Origin: Phorcus lineatus
Taxonomy: Eukaryota > Mollusca > Gastropoda > Trochida > Trochidae
NCBI GenBank assembly: GCA_921293015.1
Contig: OV121089.1
Coordinates: 40,596,520-40,660,519 of the forward strand
DNA: 64,000 bases
Direction: 5' to 3'
The position numbers were made by a program, and so were the translations under genes. Each line of letters begins with the position of its first letter. Positions within the stretch are counted from its first letter, which is position 1. Below are positions 38,429-51,100 of the stretch, piece by piece. Under the pieces are notes generated by a model. The model was not told the DNA's origin. It did no database searches and saw nothing but the letters and a program-made list of their open reading frames with translations.

Positions 38429-39112
38429 TTTGTTACGGCTGTTTTTAACTTAACTGCTTTGTTGCCGTCTTTACGGTTTAAATAACACTCCCCTTACAGT
38501 CGCATGTGCAATACACGGAAGTGGATAAAAACATAATAATTTTGGCGCGATGCCAAGCATAATGCAACTTCCTGTATGTCTATAATTAGATTAATCAGAA
38601 TAATTTGATTCCTTCGATTATGAATGAAATATGTATTGTATTAAAACAACAATTCACTCTATCAATATTAACATATAAAATATTGCGTCATGATTATGAA
38701 ATGTAAATAGTCATGTAAGCGGTCGTAAAATCTCAAATAGATCCTTATGTTCACCGCTAGCATATGAAGCTTCGTTTCAAAATAGTGCTTTTCTGTATTT
38801 CATCTATTATTTTAAATGAATCTAATGAGTACATTATATCCTTTTATTGTGTTTCACGTCACTATTTATTTTCGATCAAGCGATGCTCGAAAATTAAAAA
38901 ATATCTATATATTTCGACAATAAAAGATATTTTTGATTGAAAAAATAATTTCTTTTATTTAGAATTATAATTTCAGAGCTGCCTTAACTTGCAAGTCAGA
39001 ATCATGGAGAGGTGTAACATATACGCAAACATCTAATTTTTAAAAAGCTTGTTAACAAAATCCCTTCAAGATCTCGCGCAGGAAAAGAGATATCGCGAGA
39101 TTTCCATCCAAA
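38429..39112. promoter_or_regulatory. Probable bidirectional promoter, DUF4291 / NAA25
   Basis: The two start codons face away from each other across 684 bp. Just upstream of the NAA25 ATG are two half-matches to the palindromic TCTCGCGAGA promoter element (TCTCGCGC at 39072-39079, TATCGCGAGA at 39091-39100) in an otherwise AT-rich region. The same strand context (CCAAAATGGCG) gives NAA25 a good Kozak start. No TATA box is evident. Shared use is inferred from spacing. Confidence 0.5.
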
Positions 39113-42100
39113 ATGGCGTCCCGTAGCCATGTGGAAGTGAACGAAAGAAGATTAAGATTAATTTACGGTAATACTTCTTTTTTTAACAGTCTCAAGTATT
39201 CCGAGTAAGATGGATGGATAAATCTGTAATTTATAATTCAACGAGGCACAGCAAATCTTCCCGATTTGTGTCATGAAAGGCATACTAAGCGCGGTAACTG
39301 AGGAGAAAAGGGAACTGTTCTCAGTGTACTGTTGCAATGTCATGTGAACTTCCTCCGGTGTTCCTCTTCTTTGATTCAGATAGATGTCACATTTATGCTT
39401 TTGCTAGAAACCTTTGTTTATAAATCAACGCAGTAGTGCCTCTTTCTTGGAATCCATAATTTTGAGATCATGTACAAAAGTATTTTAAATCAAACTTTCA
39501 AAGGTTGGAAAAAATGAACAAATTGCAGTTATCTGAAAAGAAGTTTTCTTATAAAAGTTCATAATATTGAACATCTTCAATAATTATTTAGATGTCTTAT
39601 GAAGTTATGTAGTCCAGCACATAACTTGTTGTCTACACAAAAGTAAGAAGTTGTGCCTGATGTAGACTCTGACCAGAAAACCAGTATAAATAGATGAAGT
39701 AGAATTTGTGTAATAAGTAAATAAATGTATAACATTTTCTTAATATGTGAGTAACTGCTCCACTCAAAACTCATAAATTCTGAGCAGATGTCCACACAAA
39801 TTGCTGTTAAGTCCATTCGCCATACCAATTTGCCAGTAAGAAATCATTTTCAAAGGTTGAAATTGTAGCATGCCATAAGTTCATTCAATCCCTGACTATT
39901 TTATCATATGAGGCATTTTAAAGCATTTCAGTTGTTCTGAAAGTGACAGATAAACCTAATAAAGAATATATGTAACTGATTTAAACTTTGATATTGTGGG
40001 AGTCATTGTTTTAAGGTTCGTGAAGTGAAAAGTGCCAATCATGTGAAATTGTATTTAGCGCAGAAAATATCAATGAGACAGAATCCTATATTTAAAGATG
40101 AGATTCTATTGCCATTTGATCTGCCTTGGTTTTTTGCATTACATGAAGAATGACTGCTAGCTTTACCAAATTTGATATTTCTTTCATTCACTACCTCTAA
40201 ACTTATATGCATTTCCTTGTTTGTTTACAAACATCTAACAACAATCAATACCTTGATCAAGTCTAGAAATAGACATGTCAAACTTTTGAGTCGCAGCCGT
40301 CGCACGAACTAGCACGTGCAAATGACAAAGCCACGCCCCCAACACCTCAGCCTAAGAAATCACTTTCCTTGTTGTTCGCAACCTGTCAAGACGTTGCTGA
40401 TTCTTAGCAATCTTACCTTCTACGAAACCTCGATAGTTTTCCGTATCCTGACATTGTGAGATTAATCCATATATGCTTTCTTCATGTTTAAAATCGTATT
40501 TAATCATGCATTTCGCCTTTTTTTTCTTGAACGATTTTCTTCCTAACTCGTTCAATATGGCGACCTTTTTTTCCACGTGTTTTGCACACGTTACAATTAT
40601 GTTTTTTGTCGTATTAAATATCCGTGGGTATTTATTACTTTATGCTATTGTAATACCTTTATTTAGCTTTATCATGTTTAGCTAAATATTTTTCAGGTAT
40701 CATAATTCCCTCTAATAATTTTCGTGGGTATTCGGGTTTCGGTAATGCCCGTTTGCCTGTCTTCCCATTTATTGATTTTTTTCTCCTGGGCGACTGACAG
40801 CTGTCGTAGTTCTCTCGCCTACAGAGGCTTATAATTAGTCTTCGCTATGGCGTCTTGACGCTCATTTTACTTCGCTTCAATACTATATACTTTGTGTATG
40901 GGAAAATATCCATACCGTAAGTAATCATAATAATTCTTATTACTTCCTATATTTCTGTGTGGATTCTTTTGTGTGGAATTTTTCACAGTATGTTATTTCA
41001 TATATATATATTGTATATATATAACTAATTCCTTTTTTTCTTATTTTCTGTGTAATTCTATGTACGGGAATTTCACAGAACTTCATATTCATATATATTT
41101 ATCTATATATATCTATTATCACTTTCGTTATATATATCCATGCATGTTATATATATTGGATTGTTTTGTTTGTTCTGTCTGTGTGTTAATGATTTTCCTT
41201 AACTGTTCACAGAACCATGAACAATTCCAAGAAGTGCGAGGGTTGTCACAAGTTCATGTCTGCGGTCGACCCTCACCCTTGCTGTCCTCGCTGCTACGGC
41301 TCCAACTGCTCGTTTGACCGGCCTTGCGAGTTCTGCGGTAATCTGGAAGAGCCAGACTTCCAGGCCTACATTGCTGCTCGTCAGAGAAGTTTGACTAAGA
41401 GTTCGTCGAAGTCTTCTACCATATCTACGCCTCCTCCATCGAACCTGGCTGCAGACCTAGCTCAGTTCCGTGTCATGGCCCAGAAAATGATGCCTCTGAT
41501 GAATCGTCTGTTGAGTGTACCTGATCTGGAGGGCGAGGGTGTCCAGGGGGATCAAAGGCTTCCCCCGTCGCCAGGGCGAGACGTAGTCTCCCACATAACT
41601 GGTCGGCGGGGGGGTGAAGAGAAGCAAGAAGATGATGTTCTGTCCATCGACGCCCCCTCTGCCATCGACTCGGCCCTCCCTACTCCATCATCTAGGGACC
41701 CTAGACTTTTGAAGAAAACCAAGGGCAAGCTCCCCAGGTCAGCTACGACACCGAGGCGGGACCAGACAGTCAACGACTCGGCTCGTAGGACCAAAAAGGC
41801 GAACCGTACGGCACCACCCAGCGGCTCCGCTCCACCCACGTCGGCCACCAACAGCAGTATTGTGCAATACTCTGGTTCCTCCTCTTCATCGTCCCGTTCG
41901 GACCGTCGGCCCGCGCGGAAGGACCAGCAGCCAGTGGACCCACAAGGCTCCGTGGGCCCACGGGATGCCACGGATCCGCAAGGAACAAGTGGCCCACAGC
42001 GTTCCAGGGATCCCCAGCGCACCGCGGATCCCCATCGGCTGGATAACGTCCAGCCCACGCAGGGCAGCCACACTCCATCGGACAGCCAGCGTACGGCTCC

Positions 42101-45100
42101 CAATCAACGGTCCAATGGCTCACTTCCCAAAAGGAAGTCGTCGGACCCTCCGGAGATCTCCTTCTACGGCTCTCAGCCAGCGCCGCCTACGAAGAAGTCA
42201 AAGAAAGCAGGGACAGAAGAATCTGTCTTCCCGGTGTTGGGCTGGTACGATAAGATCGACGAGGTATACCGCCACTTCCCGGATCTCGCACGGCCCCCGA
42301 CGCCGTCCCTGCCTATACACAACGACATTAGCAGGGGTGTACCCAAGGCACCGTCGACTCCAGCCAACTCACTTCCTCCTCCAGACTCTTCGGCTCAGCT
42401 GGCAGCTCAACTCTCGGACAGGGTGGGGACTCTGGCCTTTGACAAACAGCCAGCACGTAGCTCATTCTACAGGTGCTTTCCGTACAAGACCCATAATGCA
42501 AGGTTTGCCAACACGGAGGAGACCCTGTTGGACGATAATTTCAGATACCTCATGGGTAAGGGCACACCGTCGGACCAGATAAAAGTGCACGACTCACGCC
42601 TGAGGGAAGTGGAGACATCGGTCAATAAAGCGATGCAGACCTCTTCTTACATCCATTGGTTCGCCGCCACCGCAGCCAGGCAGCTCCCTATCATCCCGGA
42701 TTCTGCGGAGCCCACTGGTTCTACCTCAGTGCCGTATTCATCTTTGGCCACTGCGTTCGCTTTCTTCGACTCCCTGGGCGATGCAGTTCTGGACCTGGAC
42801 AGACATCTGCTTTGGATACAGTCACAGCTCACTCTTCTAAGGCGGTCCGCTTACGTGAAGCAGCTACCCCAGAACACCGACCCGAAGATTAAGGAGATGC
42901 TTTATCAGGCCCCTCTGTTCGGAGGCACTCTCTTCGGCGATTCGGTGTCCAAGGCCTTGGAACGGAGGGACAAGGAGATGGAAAGGAAAAAGAACGAAGA
43001 CATCCATACTCTTGTATTGTCCGCTTCACCCAGAAGGAGACAGTCTCCCAGGAACAAGCCGTCCACTCCGTCCAGGAAACAAAATTTTCAAAAGAGCCAG
43101 ACTACTTCTACGCCCAAGAAGAATTTTGACAAGTTCCCTCGGTACGAGAAGTTCCCGACTCCCGGCAAGAGTGGTGGACGAGGCCGTGGCAGAGGCCAGC
43201 AGCGGGTTTGACCACCCTACCCCCATTCCCAACCAGTCATCGACCCTTGCCCGTCTCCCGACCTTCCCTTTGAATGTGGTTCCTGGTCAGGTCGGGGGTC
43301 GTCTTCAACAATTTGCCATCAATTGGCCAATTGTTTCAGACGACCCCTGGATCCTATCTGTAGTCTCGCAGGGTTACCGTCTGATATTCGATTCGTTACC
43401 TCCGACTACCTTCATCCCGGAGGGACCCCGCTTTCATCTATCTGGTCTTCCCTTGATAGCAGCAGAAGACGCAATCCAGAAGCTCTTGCTGAAGAAGGCA
43501 GTTATAGAACTGGACCCGGCCACAGTTTCACGCGGGTTCTATTCGCCGGTTTTCCTGGTTCCAAAGAAAGATACAGACGAGCTGCGTATGATCATAGATC
43601 TGAAGATCCTGAACCGGAACTTCCTGCAGAGACCACCGCACTTCAGGATGGAGTCGATTCCGGCGCTGAAACTGGCTCTACGACCAGGGGACTGGATGGT
43701 CTCGTTAGACCTCAGGGATGCTTATCTCCACGTCCCGATTCATCCAGCATCCCAGAAGTACCTTCGGTTTGCTCTCAACGGCAGGTTGTTCCAGTTCAGG
43801 GTTCTTCCGTTCGGGATCTCGATAGCACCTTGGCTATTCACCCGCATCACAGCTCCGGTCCTGAGCTTTCTACACTCCAGGTCCATCAGGATTCACGGGT
43901 ACCTGGACGACTTCCTCTTACCAGACCAGTCTCATCGCTGTCTGGAGACGAACAGAGAGTTTGCCGTTTTTACTTTGGAACATCTGGGTTTCATTGTGCA
44001 TCCGGAGAAGTCGGACTTCACGCCGTCCCAGAGAGTAAAGTACATAGGAGCCATCTTCGACACGGGAATTTCGAAGGTTCTTCCGCCAGAGGACAGGGTC
44101 ACAGTAGCGCGGAACTTGATCCTATCCATGTCCCAGTCTCCACAAACCTTAAGGCAATGGATGTCCCTGTTGGGCAGGCTCACGAGCATGCAGGATTTGA
44201 CCAACAGGGGGAGGCTAAGACTCCGTCACTTTCAGTTCTGGATCAACTCCGTGAGATCGCTCGAGCTTTCAACTCGTTGTTGTCCTCCACCAGAGATTCT
44301 CCGATCGCTTCGTTGGTGGCTTCAAGACCAGAACGTCCTGCAGGGCGTTCAATTGGTCCCCTTCGTGCAGGATGTTCTGCTAGTGACAGACGCGTCCACA
44401 GTCGGCTGGGGGGCTCACCTCAGGGACCAGATGTTTCAGGGAACTTGGTCTCCGGAAGAGGCTCCTCTTCACATCAACCAACTGGAATTGTTAGCCGTCC
44501 TGAAGTCTCTTCAGTTCTGGCAGACCCAGCTGAGGGGGAAGAAAATAATGTTGGCCTCAGACAACACCACGGTAGTGGCTTACGTCAATCGCCAAGGAGG
44601 CACTCGATCGAAGGGATTGCTAGATCTCTGTCTTCAGCTGTTCGACTGGATCGACAGGAACGACTGTCAACTCAGAGCCAGACACATTCCAGGCCATCTG
44701 AACGTTCTGGCAGACAACCTGTCCCGTCCGAACCAGATCCAGTCAACGGAATGGACTCTGCATCCCACCTCCTTCAAGATGGTATCAGGCCTATGGGAAT
44801 CCCCGATGATAGACCTGTTCACGACCAGGCTCAACACGCAGCTTCCAGTCTACGTCAGTCCGGTTCCGGATCCTCAGGCCTTCGACGTAGACGCAATGTC
44901 GATCAGCTGGGACGGTCTCCTTGCTTACGCCTTTCCTCCACCAGCGCTGATTCCAGCAGTATTGGAGAAAGCGAGACGTCACAGCTGCATCATCGTTCTG
45001 ATTGCTCCAGCGTGGCCCAATCGTCCTTGGTTTCCGGATCTGTTGACTGCGTCAACTCGTCCGCCGGTACAGCTGCCAGTTTTTCCAACATTACTAAGAC

Positions 45101-48100
45101 AACCAAGGTCCGACAGGTTTCATCGAAACCCCGAGTCCCTCTGTCTTCACGCCTGGAGGTTATCCAACGTAATCTCAGGAAAAGTGGTTTCTCCCAAGAA
45201 GTTGCAGAGGCAGTCCGTGGAGGTCTCAGAGCTTCCACTTCAGCCCTCTACGATTGCAGGTATAGAAAATTCACCGAGTGGAAGCAGCAATTCCAGCCTG
45301 ATGCTGCTATCTCCATTCCACTCGTCGCTGAGTTCTTGCTCTTTCTAAGGAAGGATAAGAAGTTGAAGGCTGGAACAATCGATGGTTACAAGTCGGCTTT
45401 GACATCTGCCTTAGCCTTACAAGGAGTTGACTTGTCCAGAGACCAGACCATTCATCGCTTGGCTAGATCGTTCCAGTTAGAGGATTTGAAATCCCCAAAG
45501 TTTCAGCTCAAGTGGAATTTGTCGGTGGTTCTTTCAGCTTTACTCGCAGATCCGTTCGAGCCTATTGAAGACGTTCCCCTGCAGTTTTTATCTTGGAAGA
45601 CAGCTTTCCTTTTGGCGCTGGCTTCGGCAAGCAGGGTTTCAGAGTTACATGCTTTGGACCATTCCACCATGACACACTCTAAGAACTGGCAGTCCGTATC
45701 CCTAACGACGCTCCCCGGTTTCGTGGCCAAAAACCAGAAGTCCATCGCTGGTCCCTTGGGAAGAAGATGCTTCTCTGTTCCGGCTCTGTCCGCTGCTATT
45801 TCAGACGGCATGGAAAAGGATCTTCTTCTCTGTCCAGTTCGAGCCTTGAGGGAGTACCTGACCAGAACCAAGTCCTTTAGAAGGGGTAGGCATAGATTGT
45901 TCCTTCCTTGCCTCCCTTCTTCCGACAAGGACATAACCAAGAATACCGTTTCAGCTTGGCTGAAAAAGACGATTAAGGCAGCTTACCATAAATCTGCGTC
46001 CACTCCGCCGATTTATGGTAAGGTGTCTTCTCATGAGATTAGAGCCTGGGCTACGTCAGCCCCCCTCTGGCACTCTGCCTCGGTCGAGGACGTCATCTCC
46101 GCTGGATATTGGGCCTCCTCCACAACTTTTTCCACCTTCTACCTTAGAGATGTCCAGTCGGACCTCCAGGGCCTCCACCAACTGGGACCGTTCGTTGCAG
46201 CCGGGGCAGTCCAGTCATCCAAACAGTAACATAGGTAATTACAACTCTTTTTGGAAGAGGTTGTAAGGACGGAGTTCCTCCTTCTCGCTGAGAAATCCTA
46301 TGTTGGCCTCGGCAGTTAACGGTTGTAAATCCACGACTGTCCAGGCCAGCCTACCATTACTTGGGTTAGCAGGAACTTCGTTCTTGTGATCTCGGTTTTT
46401 GGTTAAAGGCATGATTCCTTTTGAGTCCCAGCATCGCTTACTGATCTCCTACCCTCCGCCGATCTGTGGGAATCTGCATATAAGTTTAGAGGTAGTGAAT
46501 GAAAGAAATTTAACAAAATTACAAGTATTTTGTATATTTTTGAATGATACCTACCTCTAAACTTATAGTTGGTAACCCGCCCGGACCTCCCCACAAAACG
46601 GAGACCAGCTTATCGGGTTGCTTATTTCTGCAAGGAAAGTGATTTCTTAGGCTGAGGTGTTGGGGGCGTGGCTTTGTCATTTGCACGTGCTAGTTCGTGC
46701 GACGGCTGCGACTCAAAAGTTTGACATGTCTATTTCTAGACTTGATCAAGGTATTGATTGTTGTTAGATGTTTGTAAACAAACAAGGAAATGCATATAAG
46801 TTTAGAGGTAGGTATCATTCAAAAATATACAAAATACTTGTAATTTTGTTAAGATTAGATAAAGACAAGATCTAGATATAATGATAGACTTGATAGTATT
46901 TTGACAACTTTTCCAATAACGAATAACTAATCTGCACTGTCTTGACTTTTGGATGCATTTTATACCATGCCAATTTGTCAAATCAAAAGCAACCAAAATG
47001 ATACTTTCATCAGTGATGTTGCCTAGAGAAGTCTGAGCAAATTTACCTAAATTTTTTTACTCAGAACCCCTTCAGTCGTTGAGGGGGATACTTTTCACAT
47101 TATATTAGGTCCAGTCTGTTCAACATTTACCAAAAGGACCCTATAATCTGATCTCCTAGGAACAACGCTGCCTCGGTTACTTGCTTCAAGGATTTTTAAA
47201 TAATCCTGTCTCTATGTCACATATGCATACTAGAATGTGTCCTCCAACTTCGTCTCCAAAAAATACCCAAACAGAACGATTTATTGATATCCTAACATAG
47301 CATTATCCAAACACATCTGTATATCACAAGAACTTATCTAACCAAGTGAAGTCTTCAGACCTGTAATCATTAATGTATATGTAGTTCTCATGAATTAAGA
47401 ATAAAAGTTGTATCTTTTAAAGTCCAACATGTTTAGGACATGATGAACATAGTTTATGATCAAATTAAATGACTCGTATACATTTATGATAAAATTAAGA
47501 AAAACACAATTTTCTTTTAAAAAAAGACTTAACTGTTGTAATCTCTTGTTACCATGTTTCAGGTCAAACATTTGGGCTTGGTTTATAGAAATAGCACAAA
47601 TTTTCATATCATTTTCAGATTGCCTTGACAATGGCAACAATAAGAAAGCCATACAGGAAGCTGATAAAGTCCTCAAAAAACAGAAGGACTTTCAGTGTGC
47701 AAAGGTACTATTATTATTAAGTTTATTTATTATTAGTAATTGAAACCTGTTTCTTGTTAATGTTTGAATGAAGTAAAATTTCAGTAGAACTAAAATGAAC
47801 TTTTGAAATGTCTCTTGGAAGTCTTTCATTGAAATAATAAATAAGGATGCTCTTCTGTATTTTTGCTGAAAAAAAGATGAACCATCCTTGTATATCATGT
47901 TAAGTACATGACACATGGTAAATATTTCAGGTCCTCAAGGCCCTTGCAATGCTACGTCTCGGTCGCCACGATGACAGTTCCGCCATATTGCAGGAAGTTC
48001 ATTCCCAGCATCCATACAACGAGGCTACTTTGCAGGCCATGTCCATTTGCTACAGAGAGGTCCATAAAAGTAAGACAAAGTTTTAGACATTAAAATGTGC

Positions 48101-51100
48101 TTTCTCAAACTGAACAGCAAAAGACCCTTTCTGGATGAATTCTTTTTTCATTGACAATCTATTGCAAAATTTACACAAGCAATGCTTTCATTGGTTGAAC
48201 TTTATGAATGTAAAACATTAGTGAGATGTGTTGTATAGTATAATAGTAGGTATGCATTTTAACAGTACAGCATGTATTGAAGTACACATATAGCATTGGG
48301 AAGTTCTTCGAGATAAACAACTTTTAAATGAGGTAGTAACAAAGTAGCTCCATGGATCATTATACATGTAAGCATGCATTGATAGGGGGCCTTATATTGT
48401 TATCAATCATGCACAATGTTGATTTTGATTTTTCAAAGAAGTTTATGCAAAGAAACTTGTCATATTTGTACAATTTTCAATGTGTGTAAGGAATGCTTCT
48501 CAAACAGTCTGTTCAAACCGTTACCCCTTCTGTATTGCAGTGGAGCTGATAGCCGACATGTATGAGAACGCACACAAGTCGCAGCCGGACAACGAGGAGA
48601 TACTGTCGGCGCTCTTCATGTCGCATGTGAGACTCGGGGATTACAAGAAACAGCAACAGACCGCCATGTTGCTGCACAAACTGAGGCCCAAGAAGAACCC
48701 CTATTACTTCTGGGCTATCATGAGCATCATCATGCAGGTAAACCTTGACAGAACTTTCATCAAATTGCATCAAAGTCTCCCATATGATTAAACTTAAAAA
48801 GGAGAGGGGAGGGAATAGAATAGGGCTAAATCTTATCGCTGATACCAAATGGAGCTTTTAAGTGAGGGTTAGAAGTGAGCTGGTAGATTATTTTGTTTTG
48901 ATGTGGAATGACCCTCGCCATTAAAATGTAAAGCTACTGGTTTATCTCGCCACTGTTTTGTATCAGCAAAGTGTTCTTTCATTCCTACACCAAAATATCT
49001 CTTTTGTTTACCAGGTTTATGCAAATATATTACATAGCAACTTTTGCAGGAAAAGATGTTCCTCCCTTATGATTAGGTTTAGCTAGTTTTGATTTCTGTC
49101 TACAAATTATTGCGATTGGTCATATTTCATGTTTGATTACATACTTCTTTAATGTAAAATTTCTCCTTAAAATAATGAAATGTTTACTTGTCCCAAATTT
49201 GTCAAATTTTTGCAAAAATTTTTAAATTTTGTTTTGTGCAGGCACACAGCAGTACAGATCGGAAGCTGGCGACCACCATGTTTCTGCCTCTTGCGGAAAG
49301 GATGACGAAGAAATACATCGCAGAGGGCAAGGTGGAGGCTGAAGCAGGTGAGTAAGATTGGGATATGTTGGTCCATTTGTGATTGTATGAGTTGATCATT
49401 TAGCTTGTTACTTTGAGGGAGATTTTATCATTTTACAAGCTCTTCTATCGGGACAATATTTCAGCTGTTTTGTGGTTTATTTAGGGAAGAGTCTTTGAAT
49501 AGCAAATACATAAATTTGATGTACTATTCTTTTAGAGACAAACAATATTATGCATTTTGTTTGCAGTTTTATAGAGTGATTAAATAACATTAAATTGCAT
49601 GGATTGTTATGAATTCTTTATATGTGGAAATAGTATTTTATAAGCAAGAAACTTTTTGGGACATGAGGCTAGGAGTGATTTTATGAGCGCTTCAAGAACT
49701 AACATGGTAGAAGTGATATATTCTGTCAATAAGTTTTAAACCGATGACATTAAAGGTAGGATTGAATGATATCTTCAGATTTCATTAATTAACAAAAAAT
49801 ATAAAATAATGCTATGATGTTGCCATGGTTACAGAGGTGTTGTTGTACCTGATAATCCTGGAGGAGATGGAGAAGTGGGACGAGGCTGTGAAGCTGTTGG
49901 AAGGACCGCTGGGAGGTGAGGCTTGGCCATTGCTTAAACGTTATCTTCTTTTTCTAGAAAGTAATCATGTTTGCCTGAAAACATGATGTTGTTAATTTAA
50001 TTTGAGAAAGTAGCTTTAACTCCTAGTAAAGTCACATACCTATAATTAAACCCAATTTGTATTTGGTTCGTTGTGAATAAATTACTGTTAATGATCCTCA
50101 CTTAGCGTGATTTAATTCAGTTGATAAACAAACTTTCTCACCATATCTACTGTAAAAGAGAAACAGAGTATGTTTTATGATATTTTATATTGCTTAAAAA
50201 AGAGCCATAAGACCATATATCCGTAGTTTGCATCTTTATTTCTAATATGTCAAAATTATAATATTTTCCTGCTTTCAATGAAAATTGGGAAACAACCATA
50301 TAAATATTACAAAGTTAAAATTCTGCATCCTATTTACAATTGTATTTGTTAAATGACTTAAACACTACCAACCCATATTGGTATTTGTGTCTACTGTATA
50401 TAAATTTCCAAAATTACGTTTTGGTTTTTGGTCTGGTTTTCAATCACCAATCTTGACTGAAACCTGTTTATTGTCACTATACTGAAGTGATAAGCAATCA
50501 GGATTATTATTTTCATTAACAATCTCAACTTTTCGATAACATAACAACATTTTAAGATTTGACATGTTTGACTTCAACAACATGCTCTGTGTCCCCTTAA
50601 ACTGGGTCAATTTTTAAAAGTAGGTCATAATTAGTCAAGTAGGAAGTGACGCTATGCTCAATTAATGAAATAGGGACCTTTTGCCTCTGTTAGCATTAAG
50701 TAGCACTTAATGCTTAATGTAACTTATGTTATGTATATTTCCTTTTTATGTATCTGTATATGAATGGAATTTTAAAAAATGCTTATAAACCTATATATTT
50801 TTCATGCATATATAGGAAATATTTCAAAATCAATTTGCATGGAAAATGGAATTCAAAAGCTTTGGAACAAAATATATTATTTCATTGAATTTAAATAATT
50901 TTTGTCGACAGAGAAATTTGTGACTGAGTTGAACTTCAGAGATATCAAACTTGCCGGTCTGTATAGAAAACTCGAATGGTGGCCAAAAGCCAATGCCTCT
51001 TATCGGAAAATGCTTGCACAAAGGTAGGTGAAAATAACCTGTCATTGTCTTCTCATGATTTGTGTCATATAAGTACATTCTCGTTAAGTAAAACCAGGTA

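Larger units (their letters stand above)
40177..46852 (+). mobile_element. DIRS-like tyrosine-recombinase retrotransposon
   Basis: A 6,676-bp element of the DIRS group inside NAA25 intron 1, in the same orientation as the gene. Parts: inverted terminal repeats, a gag-like ORF, a pol ORF with reverse transcriptase, RNase H and the DAM-like domain of the family, a tyrosine recombinase ORF in an overlapping frame, and an internal complementary region near the right end. Long overlapping frames are usual in DIRS. It looks whole, with no obvious break. The 181-nt inverted ends read identical, which suggests a recent insertion. Boundaries come from the internal segment that copies the joined ends. 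Its GC content is clearly higher than that of the flanking intron. No target duplication is seen, as expected for this mechanism. Confidence 0.92.

Noticed and set aside
39168-40176. Possible extra coding exon between NAA25 exon 1 and the DIRS element
   Set aside because: Exon 1 joins exon 2 in perfect register with human NAA25 (IYD|LDNGNNK), so no exon is missing.
41552-42582. Antisense and alternate-frame ORFs of 117-240 codons over the DIRS gag-like ORF
   Set aside because: They overlap a recognised ORF in GC-rich, low-complexity sequence and show no domain.
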